Origin: Leisingera sp. ANG-Vp
Lineage (GTDB): Bacteria > Pseudomonadota > Alphaproteobacteria > Rhodobacterales > Rhodobacteraceae
Reading direction: 5' to 3'
NCBI RefSeq assembly: GCF_000813725.1
Contig: NZ_JWLD01000016.1
Location: 62,001 to 126,000, forward strand
Length of the DNA: 64,000 bases
In this document: positions 15,816 to 23,920 of the stretch, one piece after another
Position numbering within the stretch: position 1 is the stretch's first letter
Layout of the letters: each line of letters opens with the position of its first letter
Translations under genes and position numbers: made by a program
Notes under the pieces: generated by a model
What the model was told of the DNA's origin: nothing
The model's database searches: none
The model's input: only the letters and a program-made list of their open reading frames with translations

Positions 15816-16817
15816 TCAGCCTTCTGCATCGCGGCGCGGCATCGGGCGGGTCGGGATCTCTTTCAAGAGGCCGCCGACACCCATCGCGGCAATATCCTGA
15901 GCGGTGACGGGGATGCCGCAGATCACCCGCTCCAGCACCCAGTCGGCACCGTTCAGCGCCGGAGAGCGGGCGCAGCCCGGCAGGCCAATCACTGGCTTCC
16001 CCTGGAAGTCCCCCAGAAACAGCAGGTTGCCGGGGTCGACCGGCATGCCGAACCGGGTGACGGTGCCGCCCGCCTGACGCACCGCCTGCGGCGCCACATC
16101 CATAGGGTCGGAGGTTGCGGAGCCGGTAAGGACAAACAACAGCTCTCCCGGAGCCGCCTGCAGGGCTTCGGCCAGTTCCGCCTCGCGGTGCCGCACCACC
16201 ACCCGCTCGGACAGGGTGATGCCCATCCGGTGCAGCCGGCCCGCCATCGCCGCACGGCCTTTGTCGGATGGCGTGTCCTCGCTCACCCGGGTTTCGATCA
16301 GCGTGGCACGGGCAAAGACCGGCGGCACCACCTGCATCGCTTCTGCGGCCCCGGCGCAGGCCTGTCGGACGGCGTCCTCGGGCACCGCGTAGGAGATCAC
16401 CTTGATGGTGGCGATCATGCCGTTTGCGTCGGCGCGGTGGAAGTCGGGCACCGTTGCAATGGTGATCATCGGGTCCACCGCGTTGAACCCCTCCAGCCTG
16501 GCCCGGTCCAACCGCACAAGGCCCGCCTGCGCAGCGTAAAGGTTCACCCGTCCGGTGCCCGCACCGGAAATGCGGATGCCCTGGCCCTCCGGGTCCGGCA
16601 CCAGCGCGTTTGCCAGCGCTTCGGCTGCAGCGTCTTCATGCATGTCGCCGGGTTCCAGCCGAGCAACGGTGAGCTCTGTGTGGCCGGCGGCAGAGAGATC
16701 GGCGAGGTCTGCTTCGGCCAGCTCAGTGCCCTTGGCGATCTTGCGGGAGGCGCCTTGCAGGGAATGGGCAAGGATTGCGCCTTCTGCTTCCTGCAGCGCG
16801 ACGGGGCCGAACTTCAT
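15816..16817 (-). CDS. Molybdopterin-binding protein (MoCF/MoeA-like domain)
   Basis: The 333-residue protein has the molybdopterin-binding fold used in Mo cofactor handling: LLFVLTGSATSDPMDVAPQA, then FGMPVDPGNLLFLGDF and VIGLPGCARSPALNGADWVL. Related proteins in Mo hydroxylase clusters are often fused to a MobA/MocA-like nucleotidyltransferase domain, which makes molybdopterin cytosine dinucleotide. That second domain is absent here. It overlaps xdhC by four bases (ATGA), so both should act together on the cofactor before insertion into CoxL. Confidence 0.8.
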   Translation of the reverse strand: MKFGPVALQEAEGAILAHSLQGASRKIAKGTELAEADLADLSAAGHTELTVARLEPGDMHEDAAAEALANALVPDPEGQGIRISGAGTGRVNLYAAQAGLVRLDRARLEGFNAVDPMITIATVPDFHRADANGMIATIKVISYAVPEDAVRQACAGAAEAMQVVPPVFARATLIETRVSEDTPSDKGRAAMAGRLHRMGITLSERVVVRHREAELAEALQAAPGELLFVLTGSATSDPMDVAPQAVRQAGGTVTRFGMPVDPGNLLFLGDFQGKPVIGLPGCARSPALNGADWVLERVICGIPVTAQDIAAMGVGGLLKEIPTRPMPRRDAEG

Positions 16818-17794
16818 GGCTGTTTCCCGCGCAGCACGGCGGTCATCTCGGAGAGGATGGAGACTGCGATTTCCGCCGGACCTGCCGCACCGATGTCGAG
16901 GCCGATGGGACCGTGGATGCGGTTGATCTGCTCTTCGGTGAAACCGGCCTCCTGCATCCTGGAGACGCGGGCGGCGTGGGTCTTCTTGCTGCCCAGCGCG
17001 CCGATATAGAACACATCCGCCGCCAGCGCCGCCTGCAGTGCCGGATCGTCCAATTTCGGGTCGTGGGTCAGCAGCACCAGCGCGGTGCGGGTGTCGAGGC
17101 CGAGTTTCTCGACCGCCTCGTCCGGCCAGTCATCCATCAGGATCTCGCCGGGGAAGCGTTCCGGTGCTGCAAAGGCCGCGCGGGGGTCGATGATCACCGG
17201 GTCGTAGCCGGCGATCCGCGCCATCGGCACCAGCGCCTGGGTGATATGCACCGCACCGACGCAGACCAGCCGCAGCGGCGGGTTGTGAACGGCCACAAAG
17301 GTTTCGCCGTCGTCTTCTACCCCGGAGCGGTCCATGCGCATCCGGTCCGGGTAGGCACCGCGCACAAGCCGCCGGGTGCCGGTGGCGAGGTTCACCTCGT
17401 AAGCCACGGGGGCGCGGTTTGCGCGGGCCTGCACCAGCTCCTGAAGCAGCGCTTCGGGCAAGGCGGAGCCAACGGGCTCCACCAGCACCTTGATGGTGCC
17501 GCCGCAGGCAAGACCCACGGCAAAGGCGTCCTCGTCGCTGACGCCGAATTCCAAAAGCCGGTGCTTGCCGTCCTCCAGCGCCTCCAGCGCTTCCATGACC
17601 ACCGCGCCTTCGACGCAGCCGCCCGAGACGGAACCTTCGATCTGCCCGTCTCCCGAAACCACCAGCTGCGAGCCGGTGCGCCGCGGCGCCGAGCCCCAGG
17701 TCTGCACCACTGTGGCAAGCGCCGCACCGGTGCCGCTTTGATGCCACTCCAAAGCGGTCTCCGGAGCGTTTTCGAACTGGGTTGCGGTCTGCAT
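16814..17794 (-). CDS. XdhC/CoxI family Mo-cofactor maturation protein
   Basis: A 326-residue member of the XdhC/CoxI family. It binds molybdenum cofactor, protects its sulfurated form and delivers it to xanthine dehydrogenase-type enzymes. The N-terminal XdhC domain shows ATVVQTWGSAPRRTGSQL and GSVSGGCVEGAVV. The C-terminal Rossmann-like domain starts at RLVCVGAVHITQALVPMA and continues with LLTHDPKLDDPALQAAL and YIGALGSKKTHAAR. The ATG at 17794 was preferred to an upstream in-frame start. It is coupled to the molybdopterin-binding gene through a four-base overlap. Confidence 0.9.
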   Translation of the reverse strand: MQTATQFENAPETALEWHQSGTGAALATVVQTWGSAPRRTGSQLVVSGDGQIEGSVSGGCVEGAVVMEALEALEDGKHRLLEFGVSDEDAFAVGLACGGTIKVLVEPVGSALPEALLQELVQARANRAPVAYEVNLATGTRRLVRGAYPDRMRMDRSGVEDDGETFVAVHNPPLRLVCVGAVHITQALVPMARIAGYDPVIIDPRAAFAAPERFPGEILMDDWPDEAVEKLGLDTRTALVLLTHDPKLDDPALQAALAADVFYIGALGSKKTHAARVSRMQEAGFTEEQINRIHGPIGLDIGAAGPAEIAVSILSEMTAVLRGKQP

Positions 17795-17888
17795 GCGGTC
17801 TTCCTCCCCGCCGGTTTGCCCGGCTTCTGGCCTCAAACGTCGGGGTTCGGAGCCTTGGTTTCAAGCAGGAAGTTGCCGCCGCCAAACA

Positions 17889-17915
17889 GAAAACGCCCGC
17901 CAGGCCGGGCGGGCG
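17889..17915 (-). terminator. Rho-independent terminator after the yeeE pair
   Basis: On the minus strand, CGCCCGCCC and GGCGGGCG form a GC stem followed by TTTTC. It lies between the second yeeE gene and xdhC, so at least part of xdhC transcription may start separately. Confidence 0.65.
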
Positions 17916-17940
17916 CTTGGATCGTTCTGCAGCAAAAAGC

Positions 17941-18531
17941 TTACTCCGCAGGCTGCGGTGCGGCTTTCTGCGGCACCAGGCGTTCCGGCAAAGCAAAGGC
18001 AAGCGCGATGAAACACAGGCCCAGGACAATACCCATCAGGTCGCCGGGCATGGCGGTGAGGCCTTCGTATTCGGCCCCGGGTACCGTCCCGAGGGTAACC
18101 TTGCCGCCGGCAATCTTGTCCAAAAGGCCGCTGGCCTTCCAGGCCGGGTAGGTTGCCATGTAGGCCGCAGCGCCCAAGAGCCCGCCTGCGATGAAGAACA
18201 GCGCGTCCTTGCGGCCTGAAGCGGCAGCGACAACGCCGGTGCCGGGGCAATAGCCTGCAATGGCCCAGCCCGCGCCCAGCATCAGACCGCCAATGAAGAC
18301 ACCGGCATAGGCGGTTTTGACGGACATATGGCCAACGTCGACGATCCCGGCCATCTGGCCACCGAACATCAAGACCGAGCCGGTGCCGATGGCCAGCAGA
18401 ATGGATTTCGCCAGGTTCACATTGGTGAGGTTCAGCATCTTGCCAATGTAAGTGGGGTTCGAGGCTCCAACCCGGTCCAGAACCGCGCCAAAGGCCGCGC
18501 CGATCACGATGGCCAAAAGGATGGTGGTCAT
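17941..18531 (-). CDS. YeeE/YedE family membrane transporter subunit 2
   Basis: A 196-residue integral membrane protein with about five hydrophobic helices. The sequence GWAIAGYCPGTGVVAAASGR holds the conserved Cys of the YeeE/YedE sulfur-transport family (DUF6691 type). Family members move thiosulfate or related sulfur species across the inner membrane. It starts three bases after the stop of the paired gene upstream. Together the two short proteins probably form one transporter equivalent to a single longer YeeE. Its place in the Mo hydroxylase cluster suggests a sulfur supply for cofactor sulfuration, which is an inference. Confidence 0.85.
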   Translation of the reverse strand: MTTILLAIVIGAAFGAVLDRVGASNPTYIGKMLNLTNVNLAKSILLAIGTGSVLMFGGQMAGIVDVGHMSVKTAYAGVFIGGLMLGAGWAIAGYCPGTGVVAAASGRKDALFFIAGGLLGAAAYMATYPAWKASGLLDKIAGGKVTLGTVPGAEYEGLTAMPGDLMGIVLGLCFIALAFALPERLVPQKAAPQPAE

Positions 18532-18534
18532 GGC

Positions 18535-19086
18535 TCAGGCCTCCTGTTTGAACATGATCATGGACACGGGGATGGCGGCGGCAAAGGCGCCAGCGGCAAA
18601 GATGTAGCCGGAGACCGCCGTCTGCATCATGCCGGACATCATGTGGCCGGACGTGCAGCCGCCTGCGAGCCTTGCGCCATAAAGCACGATAAACCCGCCG
18701 AGGAAGGCGGCCGCGTAGCGTTTCGCGGTGCTATCGCCAAAGTTGGCCCGCCACAGGGCGGGGATGCTGCGGTCACCTTGGGGGATGCCGCCGCGAAGCT
18801 TGGCGGAGGCAAGCCCGCCCAGCGCCATCGCCAGCACAAAGACAAAGCTGTAGTTCAGCGGATCAGCCACAGCCTTGGCGTATTTGCCACCCGATTTCGC
18901 GAGATAGGCGTTGGTGGAGGTGACGCCCTCCTCGGTCTGTGTCACCAGCCCGGGGTTCACTGTGTCTGCAATGATCCCGTCGAGGATCACAAATTGGGTG
19001 GATACTCCGATCGGTTTGACCAGCAGCACCGCCAAGAAGAACACCAGCCCCAGCAAGAGCCCTCCGGCTTTCCAATTGATAGACAT
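18535..19086 (-). CDS. YeeE/YedE family membrane transporter subunit 1
   Basis: A 183-residue membrane protein. The first helix is LLLGLVFFLAVLLVKPIGVS, and the conserved cysteine loop is GARLAGGCTSGHMMSGMMQTA, the hallmark GGCTSGH of YeeE/YedE sulfur transporters. A loop of about 45 residues (IADTVNPGL to AKAVADPLN) lies between helices 1 and 2. The promoter ahead of it holds two ATTC-N8-GAAT operators and an FNR-type box, so expression should respond to reactive sulfur species and oxygen. The start has AAGGA seven bases upstream. Confidence 0.87.
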   Translation of the reverse strand: MSINWKAGGLLLGLVFFLAVLLVKPIGVSTQFVILDGIIADTVNPGLVTQTEEGVTSTNAYLAKSGGKYAKAVADPLNYSFVFVLAMALGGLASAKLRGGIPQGDRSIPALWRANFGDSTAKRYAAAFLGGFIVLYGARLAGGCTSGHMMSGMMQTAVSGYIFAAGAFAAAIPVSMIMFKQEA

Positions 19087-19108
19087 GCAATTTCCTTTCG
19101 CACGTTAC

Positions 19109-19182
19109 ATTCTGCTTTCAGAATATAACTGAGCGGCAATGCCGGGATTGATGCAGATCAAGTCACATTCCATTTCTGGAAT
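19109..19182 (-). promoter_or_regulatory. yeeE promoter with two ATTC-N8-GAAT operators and an FNR-type box
   Basis: Three perfect inverted repeats lie in 74 bases: ATTCTGCTTTCAGAAT (19109-19124), TTGATGCAGATCAA (19148-19161) and ATTCCATTTCTGGAAT (19167-19182). The middle one is the textbook FNR/FnrL consensus TTGAT-N4-ATCAA. The outer two fit the ATTC-N8-GAAT pattern I recall for SqrR/BigR-type persulfide-sensing ArsR repressors. On the minus strand a TATATT sequence suitable as a -10 element lies about 27 bases after the FNR centre and overlaps the proximal operator. This is the layout of an activator near -40 and a repressor over the start. Confidence 0.7.
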
Positions 19183-19198
19183 TCTTTAGAGTGCCGCT

Positions 19199-20449
19199 TC
19201 AGAGCAACGCCATCAGCCGTGCCTTCTCGCCTGCGTCGGAGGGGCTGGAGATGACCTGTGCCAGGTCCTGCAACGAGGCGATGGAGTGGCCCGCGCGGAA
19301 ACTGTCGGTATAGGGCAGCATGGCGCGGATGCCCTGCGCCTTGGGCGCGAACCCGTCCCAGCGCAGCAAGGGGTTGAGCCAGATCAGGCGGCGGGCAGAA
19401 AGCTGCAGCCGCTGCATTTCTTTGGCCAAAGCTTCAGGATTGCCGCGGTCGAGCCCGTCGGTGATCAGCAAAACCACCGCGCCCTGCCCCATCACCCGGC
19501 GCGACCAGTCGCGGTTGAAGGCGTGCAGGCAGTCGCCGATGCGGGTGCCGCCCTCCCAATCCTGCGCCTCGGCGCCGGCGGCGGCCAGGGCGGCGTCCAC
19601 ATCGCGCTGTGCGAGGTGGCGGGTGATATTGGTGAGGCGGGTGCCGAAGGTGAAGCCGTGCACTTTGGCCCAGCCCTGCCCCTTTGCATTGGCGGCCGCG
19701 TGCAGGAAATGCAGGATGATGCGGCTGTACTGGCTCATCGAGCCGGAGATGTCGCAGAGCACCACCAGGTTGGGCCAGCGGATGCGGCGTTTGGCGCGGG
19801 CGATCTCCTGCAGGTCGCCGCCGCGGCGCATGGCATTGCGCAAGGTGCGCCGCCAATCGGCCCTGTGCCCGTGTTTTGCCGCCATCAGCCGGCGCGACTG
19901 GATCGGCTGCACAGGCAAAGTGAGCTGCGCCAGAATGCGTTTGGCGGCGGCGATCTCCGCGGTGCTCATCTGCTCAAAGTCGAGGGTGCGGAGGCGTTCC
20001 TCCGCCGACATGGTGAGGGTCGAGTCGACCTCGATCTCCGTGCCGTCCTCTTCGCTTTCCGCTGCCTCGGGCGGGTCCTGCATGCCGTCCAGCAGCGCTT
20101 CGGCCGCACGCTTCTCTGCCGGTTTGGCGGCGCGCTCCTCCTGCACGCCGCGGATTGCAGGCAGCATCGCGGCCATCATGTGCTCAAGGTATCTGGGGTC
20201 GCGCCAGAACAGGCGGAAGACCTGGGCAAAGACCGTGCGCTGCTCGGGCTTGGTGACAAAGCAGGCGTGCAGCGACCAATAGAAATCCTCGCGGCTGGTG
20301 AAGCCTGCGGCAGCCACAGCCTCGACCGCGTCCAGCACCCGGCCGGGGCCGATGGGCAGGCCCGCCTTGCGCAGAGCGCGCGCGAAATGGGTCAGGTTCA
20401 GGACCAGCTTGGGATGGTCCGGAAGGGACAGCGGCGGGGTGTCAGGCAT
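19199..20449 (-). CDS. coxE: VWA-domain protein, CoxE family
   Basis: A 416-residue protein with a C-terminal von Willebrand A domain. The MIDAS motif is VVLCDISGSMSQYSR, with GGTRIGDCL and LLITDGLDRG completing the metal site. The N-terminal 200 residues are helical and include a charged acidic segment. CoxE partners the CoxD AAA+ ATPase in maturing CO dehydrogenase-type active sites. It lies 72 bases downstream of coxD, separated by a family A repeat. It belongs to the same cluster as the CoxSLM subunits, but the yeeE promoter interrupts between them. Confidence 0.88.
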   Translation of the reverse strand: MPDTPPLSLPDHPKLVLNLTHFARALRKAGLPIGPGRVLDAVEAVAAAGFTSREDFYWSLHACFVTKPEQRTVFAQVFRLFWRDPRYLEHMMAAMLPAIRGVQEERAAKPAEKRAAEALLDGMQDPPEAAESEEDGTEIEVDSTLTMSAEERLRTLDFEQMSTAEIAAAKRILAQLTLPVQPIQSRRLMAAKHGHRADWRRTLRNAMRRGGDLQEIARAKRRIRWPNLVVLCDISGSMSQYSRIILHFLHAAANAKGQGWAKVHGFTFGTRLTNITRHLAQRDVDAALAAAGAEAQDWEGGTRIGDCLHAFNRDWSRRVMGQGAVVLLITDGLDRGNPEALAKEMQRLQLSARRLIWLNPLLRWDGFAPKAQGIRAMLPYTDSFRAGHSIASLQDLAQVISSPSDAGEKARLMALL

Positions 20450-20459
20450 CGGCCTTCAT

Positions 20460-20520
20460 GGGGGCGCTGCCCCCGGCCCTGACTGGCCTCCCCCGGGGTA
20501 TTTGACGGCCAGAAAGAAGC
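20460..20520 (-). repeat. Interspersed repeat family A, copy 3
   Basis: Read on the minus strand: GCTTCTTTCTGGCCGTCAAA, TACCCCGGGGGAGG, and the palindrome GGGGGCAGCGCCCCC. It fills the gap between coxD and coxE. Confidence 0.75.
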
Positions 20521-20521
20521 A

Positions 20522-21427
20522 TCAGGCGGCGTCCAGGCTGGCGCGGGCCTGGTCGAGAAGGCGCTTGGCCTCGGAGCCGTGCAGGCGGGCGATGTCATCC
20601 TGGTACTTGAGGATGGCGCCGAGGGTATCTGCGATCACTTCGGGGCTGAGGGCGATGACGTCGAGGGCGAGGAGGCAGTTGGCCCAGTCGATGGTCTCGG
20701 CCACCCCTGGTTTCTTGAACAGGTCTTCGGTGCGCAGGGCCTGCACAAAGGCAACGATTTCGCGGGAGAGCTGCGCGCTGGCTTCCGGTGCGCGGGCCTG
20801 CAGGATTTCGACCTCGCGTGTGAAATCCGGGTAATCCACCCAATGATAGAGGCAGCGGCGTTTCAGGGCGTCATGCACCTCGCGGGTGCGGTTGGAGGTG
20901 AGCACCACGATGGGCGGCTCCGGGGCCTGGATGGTGCCGAGCTCGGGGATGGTGACCTGAAAATCGGAGAGCGCTTCGAGGAGGAAGGCCTCAAACGGTT
21001 CGTCGGTGCGGTCAAGCTCGTCGATCAGCAGGACGGGCGCGCCGTGCTCATCCGGGCGCATGGCCTGCAGGAGCGGGCGCTCGACCAGGTAATCGGCGGA
21101 GAAGAGCTCCGATTGCAGCGCGGCGCGGTCGGCGCCGCCCGCGGCTTCGGCTGTGCGGATGGCGACCATCTGCGCGGCGAAGTTCCACTCATAGACTGCG
21201 CTGGCAGCGTCCAGGCCCTCGTAGCATTGCAGCCGGATCAGGCGGCGGCCCAGCGAGGCAGCCAGCGCCTTGGCGATCTCGGTTTTGCCGACACCTGCCT
21301 CGCCCTCGAGAAACAGCGGGCGGCCCAGCTTCAGGGACAGGAACACCACTGTGGCCAGGGCCCGGCCGCAGACGTACCCCTGGGCCGAAAGCATGGTTTG
21401 CACCTGATCGATTGATTGTGCCTGCAT
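20522..21427 (-). CDS. coxD: MoxR-type AAA+ ATPase, CoxD family
   Basis: A 301-residue AAA+ ATPase of the MoxR class. Walker A is FLEGEAGVGKTEIAKALA, Walker B is PVLLIDELDRTDEPFEAFLL, and the sensor 1 region is PIVVLTSNRTREVHDALKRR. CoxD acts as a chaperone-like ATPase in building the sulfurated Mo active site in CO dehydrogenase. The ATG at 21427 gives MQAQSIDQVQTML; an in-frame start 18 codons upstream is possible. It is the first gene of the minus-strand Mo hydroxylase cluster. Confidence 0.9.
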   Translation of the reverse strand: MQAQSIDQVQTMLSAQGYVCGRALATVVFLSLKLGRPLFLEGEAGVGKTEIAKALAASLGRRLIRLQCYEGLDAASAVYEWNFAAQMVAIRTAEAAGGADRAALQSELFSADYLVERPLLQAMRPDEHGAPVLLIDELDRTDEPFEAFLLEALSDFQVTIPELGTIQAPEPPIVVLTSNRTREVHDALKRRCLYHWVDYPDFTREVEILQARAPEASAQLSREIVAFVQALRTEDLFKKPGVAETIDWANCLLALDVIALSPEVIADTLGAILKYQDDIARLHGSEAKRLLDQARASLDAA

Positions 21428-21621
21428 CGCCGGGGCCTCCTGTTGCCCTGCCAACAGGCCATGCAGAGCGGCAGCGGTCAAGCCGGACGCTGCGGCGGCA
21501 GGGAGAGCTCCGTCAATCGTGAAGCCGTTGGGAAGAGTTGTATAAACCGGTGCGCCGGGTAAAACTCGTCACCAGAGAGGCTGCGCCATCGGCGGGGGCC
21601 GGCAAGAGAGAGACACCGCAT

Positions 21622-21684
21622 ATGCACAACGCGCCGCAACAGCAGGAGGATCTGCGCAGCCAGACCCGGGAGAACCGGGGCTGA
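21622..21684 (+). CDS. Possible 20-codon leader ORF coupled to the glycosyltransferase
   Basis: An ATG at 21622 follows AAGAGAGAG and opens a 20-codon frame (MHNAPQQQEDLRSQTRENRG). Its TGA overlaps the ATG of the next gene (TGATG at 21682-21686). This may be a coupling leader peptide or chance; there is no independent evidence that it is translated. Confidence 0.25.
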   Translation: MHNAPQQQEDLRSQTRENRG

Positions 21685-22748
21685 TGCGGGTTCTGGCGGT
21701 TCTCTGCGTGCGCAACGAAGGCGCTTTTCTGCTTGAGTGGCTGGCGCATCACCGGGCGGCCGGCTTCACGGATTTTCTGGTGTTTTCAAACAACTGCCAG
21801 GACGGGACCGCAAAGATGCTGGACCGGCTGGAGGAGATGGGGCAGCTGGCCCATCTGCGCAACGAAGGCCCTTACGACAAGGGCGGCATCCAGTTCACCG
21901 CGCTGAAACTGGCTGACAAGCACCCGCTGATGAAGGCGGCGGACTGGGTTATGGTGCTGGATATCGACGAGTTTGTCTGCATCAAGACCGGCGGCGGCAC
22001 GGTTGCGGATCTGCTGGCGGCGCTGCCGGAAGCGGATGCGGTGACGCTGACCTGGCGGTTGTTCGGCAATGCCGGCATCGTGCGCTATGAGGATGCGCCG
22101 GTGACCGCTCAATTCACCCGCTGCGCGCCGGAGGTGATCCACTGGCCCTGGCGGGCAGTGATGTTCAAGACACTCTACCGCAATAACGGCACCTACCGGA
22201 AATGCGGTGTGCACCGGCCCCGGGACGTGCGTGACGCGGCCCGGCTGGAGGGGTTCCGCTGGTTTGATTGCGAAGGGCGTGAACTGGGCGAGGAATTCAA
22301 GACCCGGCGGCTGTTCTCCGATTACGGCCGCCCCAACGGGCGGCTGGCACAGCTGAACCATTACCCGCTTGGGGCGATGGAGAGCTATGTGGTGAAGGCC
22401 GACCGCGGGCGGGTCAACCGGCAGGCGGATCTGGGTATGGATTACTGGGCCGAACGGAACTACTGTTCGGACCTGGATACATCGGTTTCGCGCTATGACG
22501 GTTTGCGGGCCGGTCTGCAGACCGAGCTGATGGCGGACCCGAAGCTGGCCCGGCTGCATGCCAGGGCAGCGGAATGGCGCCACACCCGCTTTGCCGAGCT
22601 GATGCGCAAAGAGCCCTGCCGCGCCCTGTTTGCCCGCCTCCTGATGACGCCGCCCGCACGGGCGGTGAGCCCGGCAGCAGCACAGCTCCTTCGCAGTTTC
22701 GCGGCTCAGGACCCGGTCGGAGCGCAGGCGCCGGAGGACGGCAGCTGA
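21684..22748 (+). CDS. Family 2-like glycosyltransferase
   Basis: A 354-residue protein with an N-terminal GT-A fold: AVLCVRNEGAFLLEWLAHHR, FSNNCQDGT and the metal-binding motif VMVLDIDEFV. The pattern matches the glycosyltransferase family 2/92-like proteins common in Rhodobacteraceae, which act on surface polysaccharides or lipids. There is no signal peptide or transmembrane helix. There are no other polysaccharide genes next to it, so acceptor and donor are unknown. The downstream gene at 22897 is on the same strand after 148 bases. Confidence 0.8.
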   Translation: MRVLAVLCVRNEGAFLLEWLAHHRAAGFTDFLVFSNNCQDGTAKMLDRLEEMGQLAHLRNEGPYDKGGIQFTALKLADKHPLMKAADWVMVLDIDEFVCIKTGGGTVADLLAALPEADAVTLTWRLFGNAGIVRYEDAPVTAQFTRCAPEVIHWPWRAVMFKTLYRNNGTYRKCGVHRPRDVRDAARLEGFRWFDCEGRELGEEFKTRRLFSDYGRPNGRLAQLNHYPLGAMESYVVKADRGRVNRQADLGMDYWAERNYCSDLDTSVSRYDGLRAGLQTELMADPKLARLHARAAEWRHTRFAELMRKEPCRALFARLLMTPPARAVSPAAAQLLRSFAAQDPVGAQAPEDGS

Positions 22749-22896
22749 GCGCTTGGCCAGGGGCGGCAAACAGCCGCCGAATGGACGCCGCACTGCCGTA
22801 ATGAGGCATAGGATTTTCCAATTTTGGCCTTATTTCTCACCTAACTGTAAATGCAATCAGCGCCCGGACCTTTTGCGGGCATAGGGGATAGCAGGC

Positions 22897-23853
22897 ATGC
22901 AGGACGGACTTGAAAATCTGGATGAAGACCTTTCCGGGCTGAAACCTGCCCAGTGGAAGGCCCGGATGGCGGCTTTGGCCGAAGAGCACGGCATGTATCA
23001 GCCGCTCGGCGACAAGCATTTTGCAACCTTCATCGACCAGGGCAACACGCTGCTGGTGACCTTCGAGACCATGCAGGGCATCCACAACCTGTCGGATCAG
23101 GCGCAGCCGCTGGGGTTTGATCTGGTGAAGAACCTGGGCTGGTCGCATATGTGCGTGATCTCGGACGGCGACACCTGGTTCCGCGAGGGCCGTATTTACG
23201 GCTTCTTCGACCAGTTGATCGACGACGGGTTCTTTGACGAGTTCGACAATGTGATCTTTTACGGCGCCGGGCCTTGCGGCTATGCGGCGGCGGCCTATTC
23301 GGTGGCCTCCCCCGGTGCAGTAGTGGTGGCGGTGCAGCCGCAGGCAACGCTGGATGCGCGGATGACCGAGTGGGACGACCGCTTCACCGAGATGCGGCGG
23401 CTGTCGTTCACCGACCGCTACGGCTATGCGCCGGACATGCTGGATGCGGCTGAGCAGGCCTATGTGATCTATGACCCGAAGGAACAGCTGGATGCCATGC
23501 ATGCGTCGCTGTTTGCCCGCAAGAACGTGACCCGGCTGCGCGCCCTGCATATGGGCGATGCGGTGCAGACCCGGCTGATCGAGATGGAAATGCTCTATCA
23601 CATCCTGTCGCTGGCCGGCAGCCGCAAGCTGACCAGCGCGGCGTTCCACAAGATGTTCCGCAGCCGCCGCAACAACTCCTTCTTCCTGCGCAATCTGCTG
23701 AGCCGGCTGGAGCGGGACGACCGCCCGTTCCTGATGGCGCTGCTGTGCCGCAATGTGACCGAGCGGATGCGGGCGCCGCGGTTCCGCCGCCGCCTGACCG
23801 AGCTGGAGAAGCGCGCAGAGGACGGCGAGTTCAACTTCCCCGCCAAGCTCTGA
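22897..23853 (+). CDS. Conserved protein of unknown function, Roseobacter type
   Basis: A 318-residue soluble protein. Central motifs are SHMCVISDGDTWFREGRIYG, VIFYGAGPCGYAAAAYSVAS and VVAVQPQATLDARMTEWDDRF. The YGAGPCGYAA segment, followed by a strand and VQPQA, resembles the nucleophile elbow of alpha/beta hydrolases with Cys in place of Ser. Close homologues in roseobacters are, as I recall, often annotated as phosphoadenosine phosphosulfate reductase. I see no PP-loop or ECGxH motif to support that. The C-terminal 80 residues are very Arg-rich. No function is assigned. Confidence 0.7.
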   Translation: MQDGLENLDEDLSGLKPAQWKARMAALAEEHGMYQPLGDKHFATFIDQGNTLLVTFETMQGIHNLSDQAQPLGFDLVKNLGWSHMCVISDGDTWFREGRIYGFFDQLIDDGFFDEFDNVIFYGAGPCGYAAAAYSVASPGAVVVAVQPQATLDARMTEWDDRFTEMRRLSFTDRYGYAPDMLDAAEQAYVIYDPKEQLDAMHASLFARKNVTRLRALHMGDAVQTRLIEMEMLYHILSLAGSRKLTSAAFHKMFRSRRNNSFFLRNLLSRLERDDRPFLMALLCRNVTERMRAPRFRRRLTELEKRAEDGEFNFPAKL

Positions 23854-23920
23854 GCAGCCCGGGCCTCCGGCGCACAATCATCCGCTTCTTTTCTGCCCGC
23901 CCCTGTGCTAGGCGGGCAGC

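Noticed and set aside
22897-23853. PAPS reductase
   Set aside because: No PP-loop, ECGxH or cysteine pairs are seen, and a true cysH exists at 6483.
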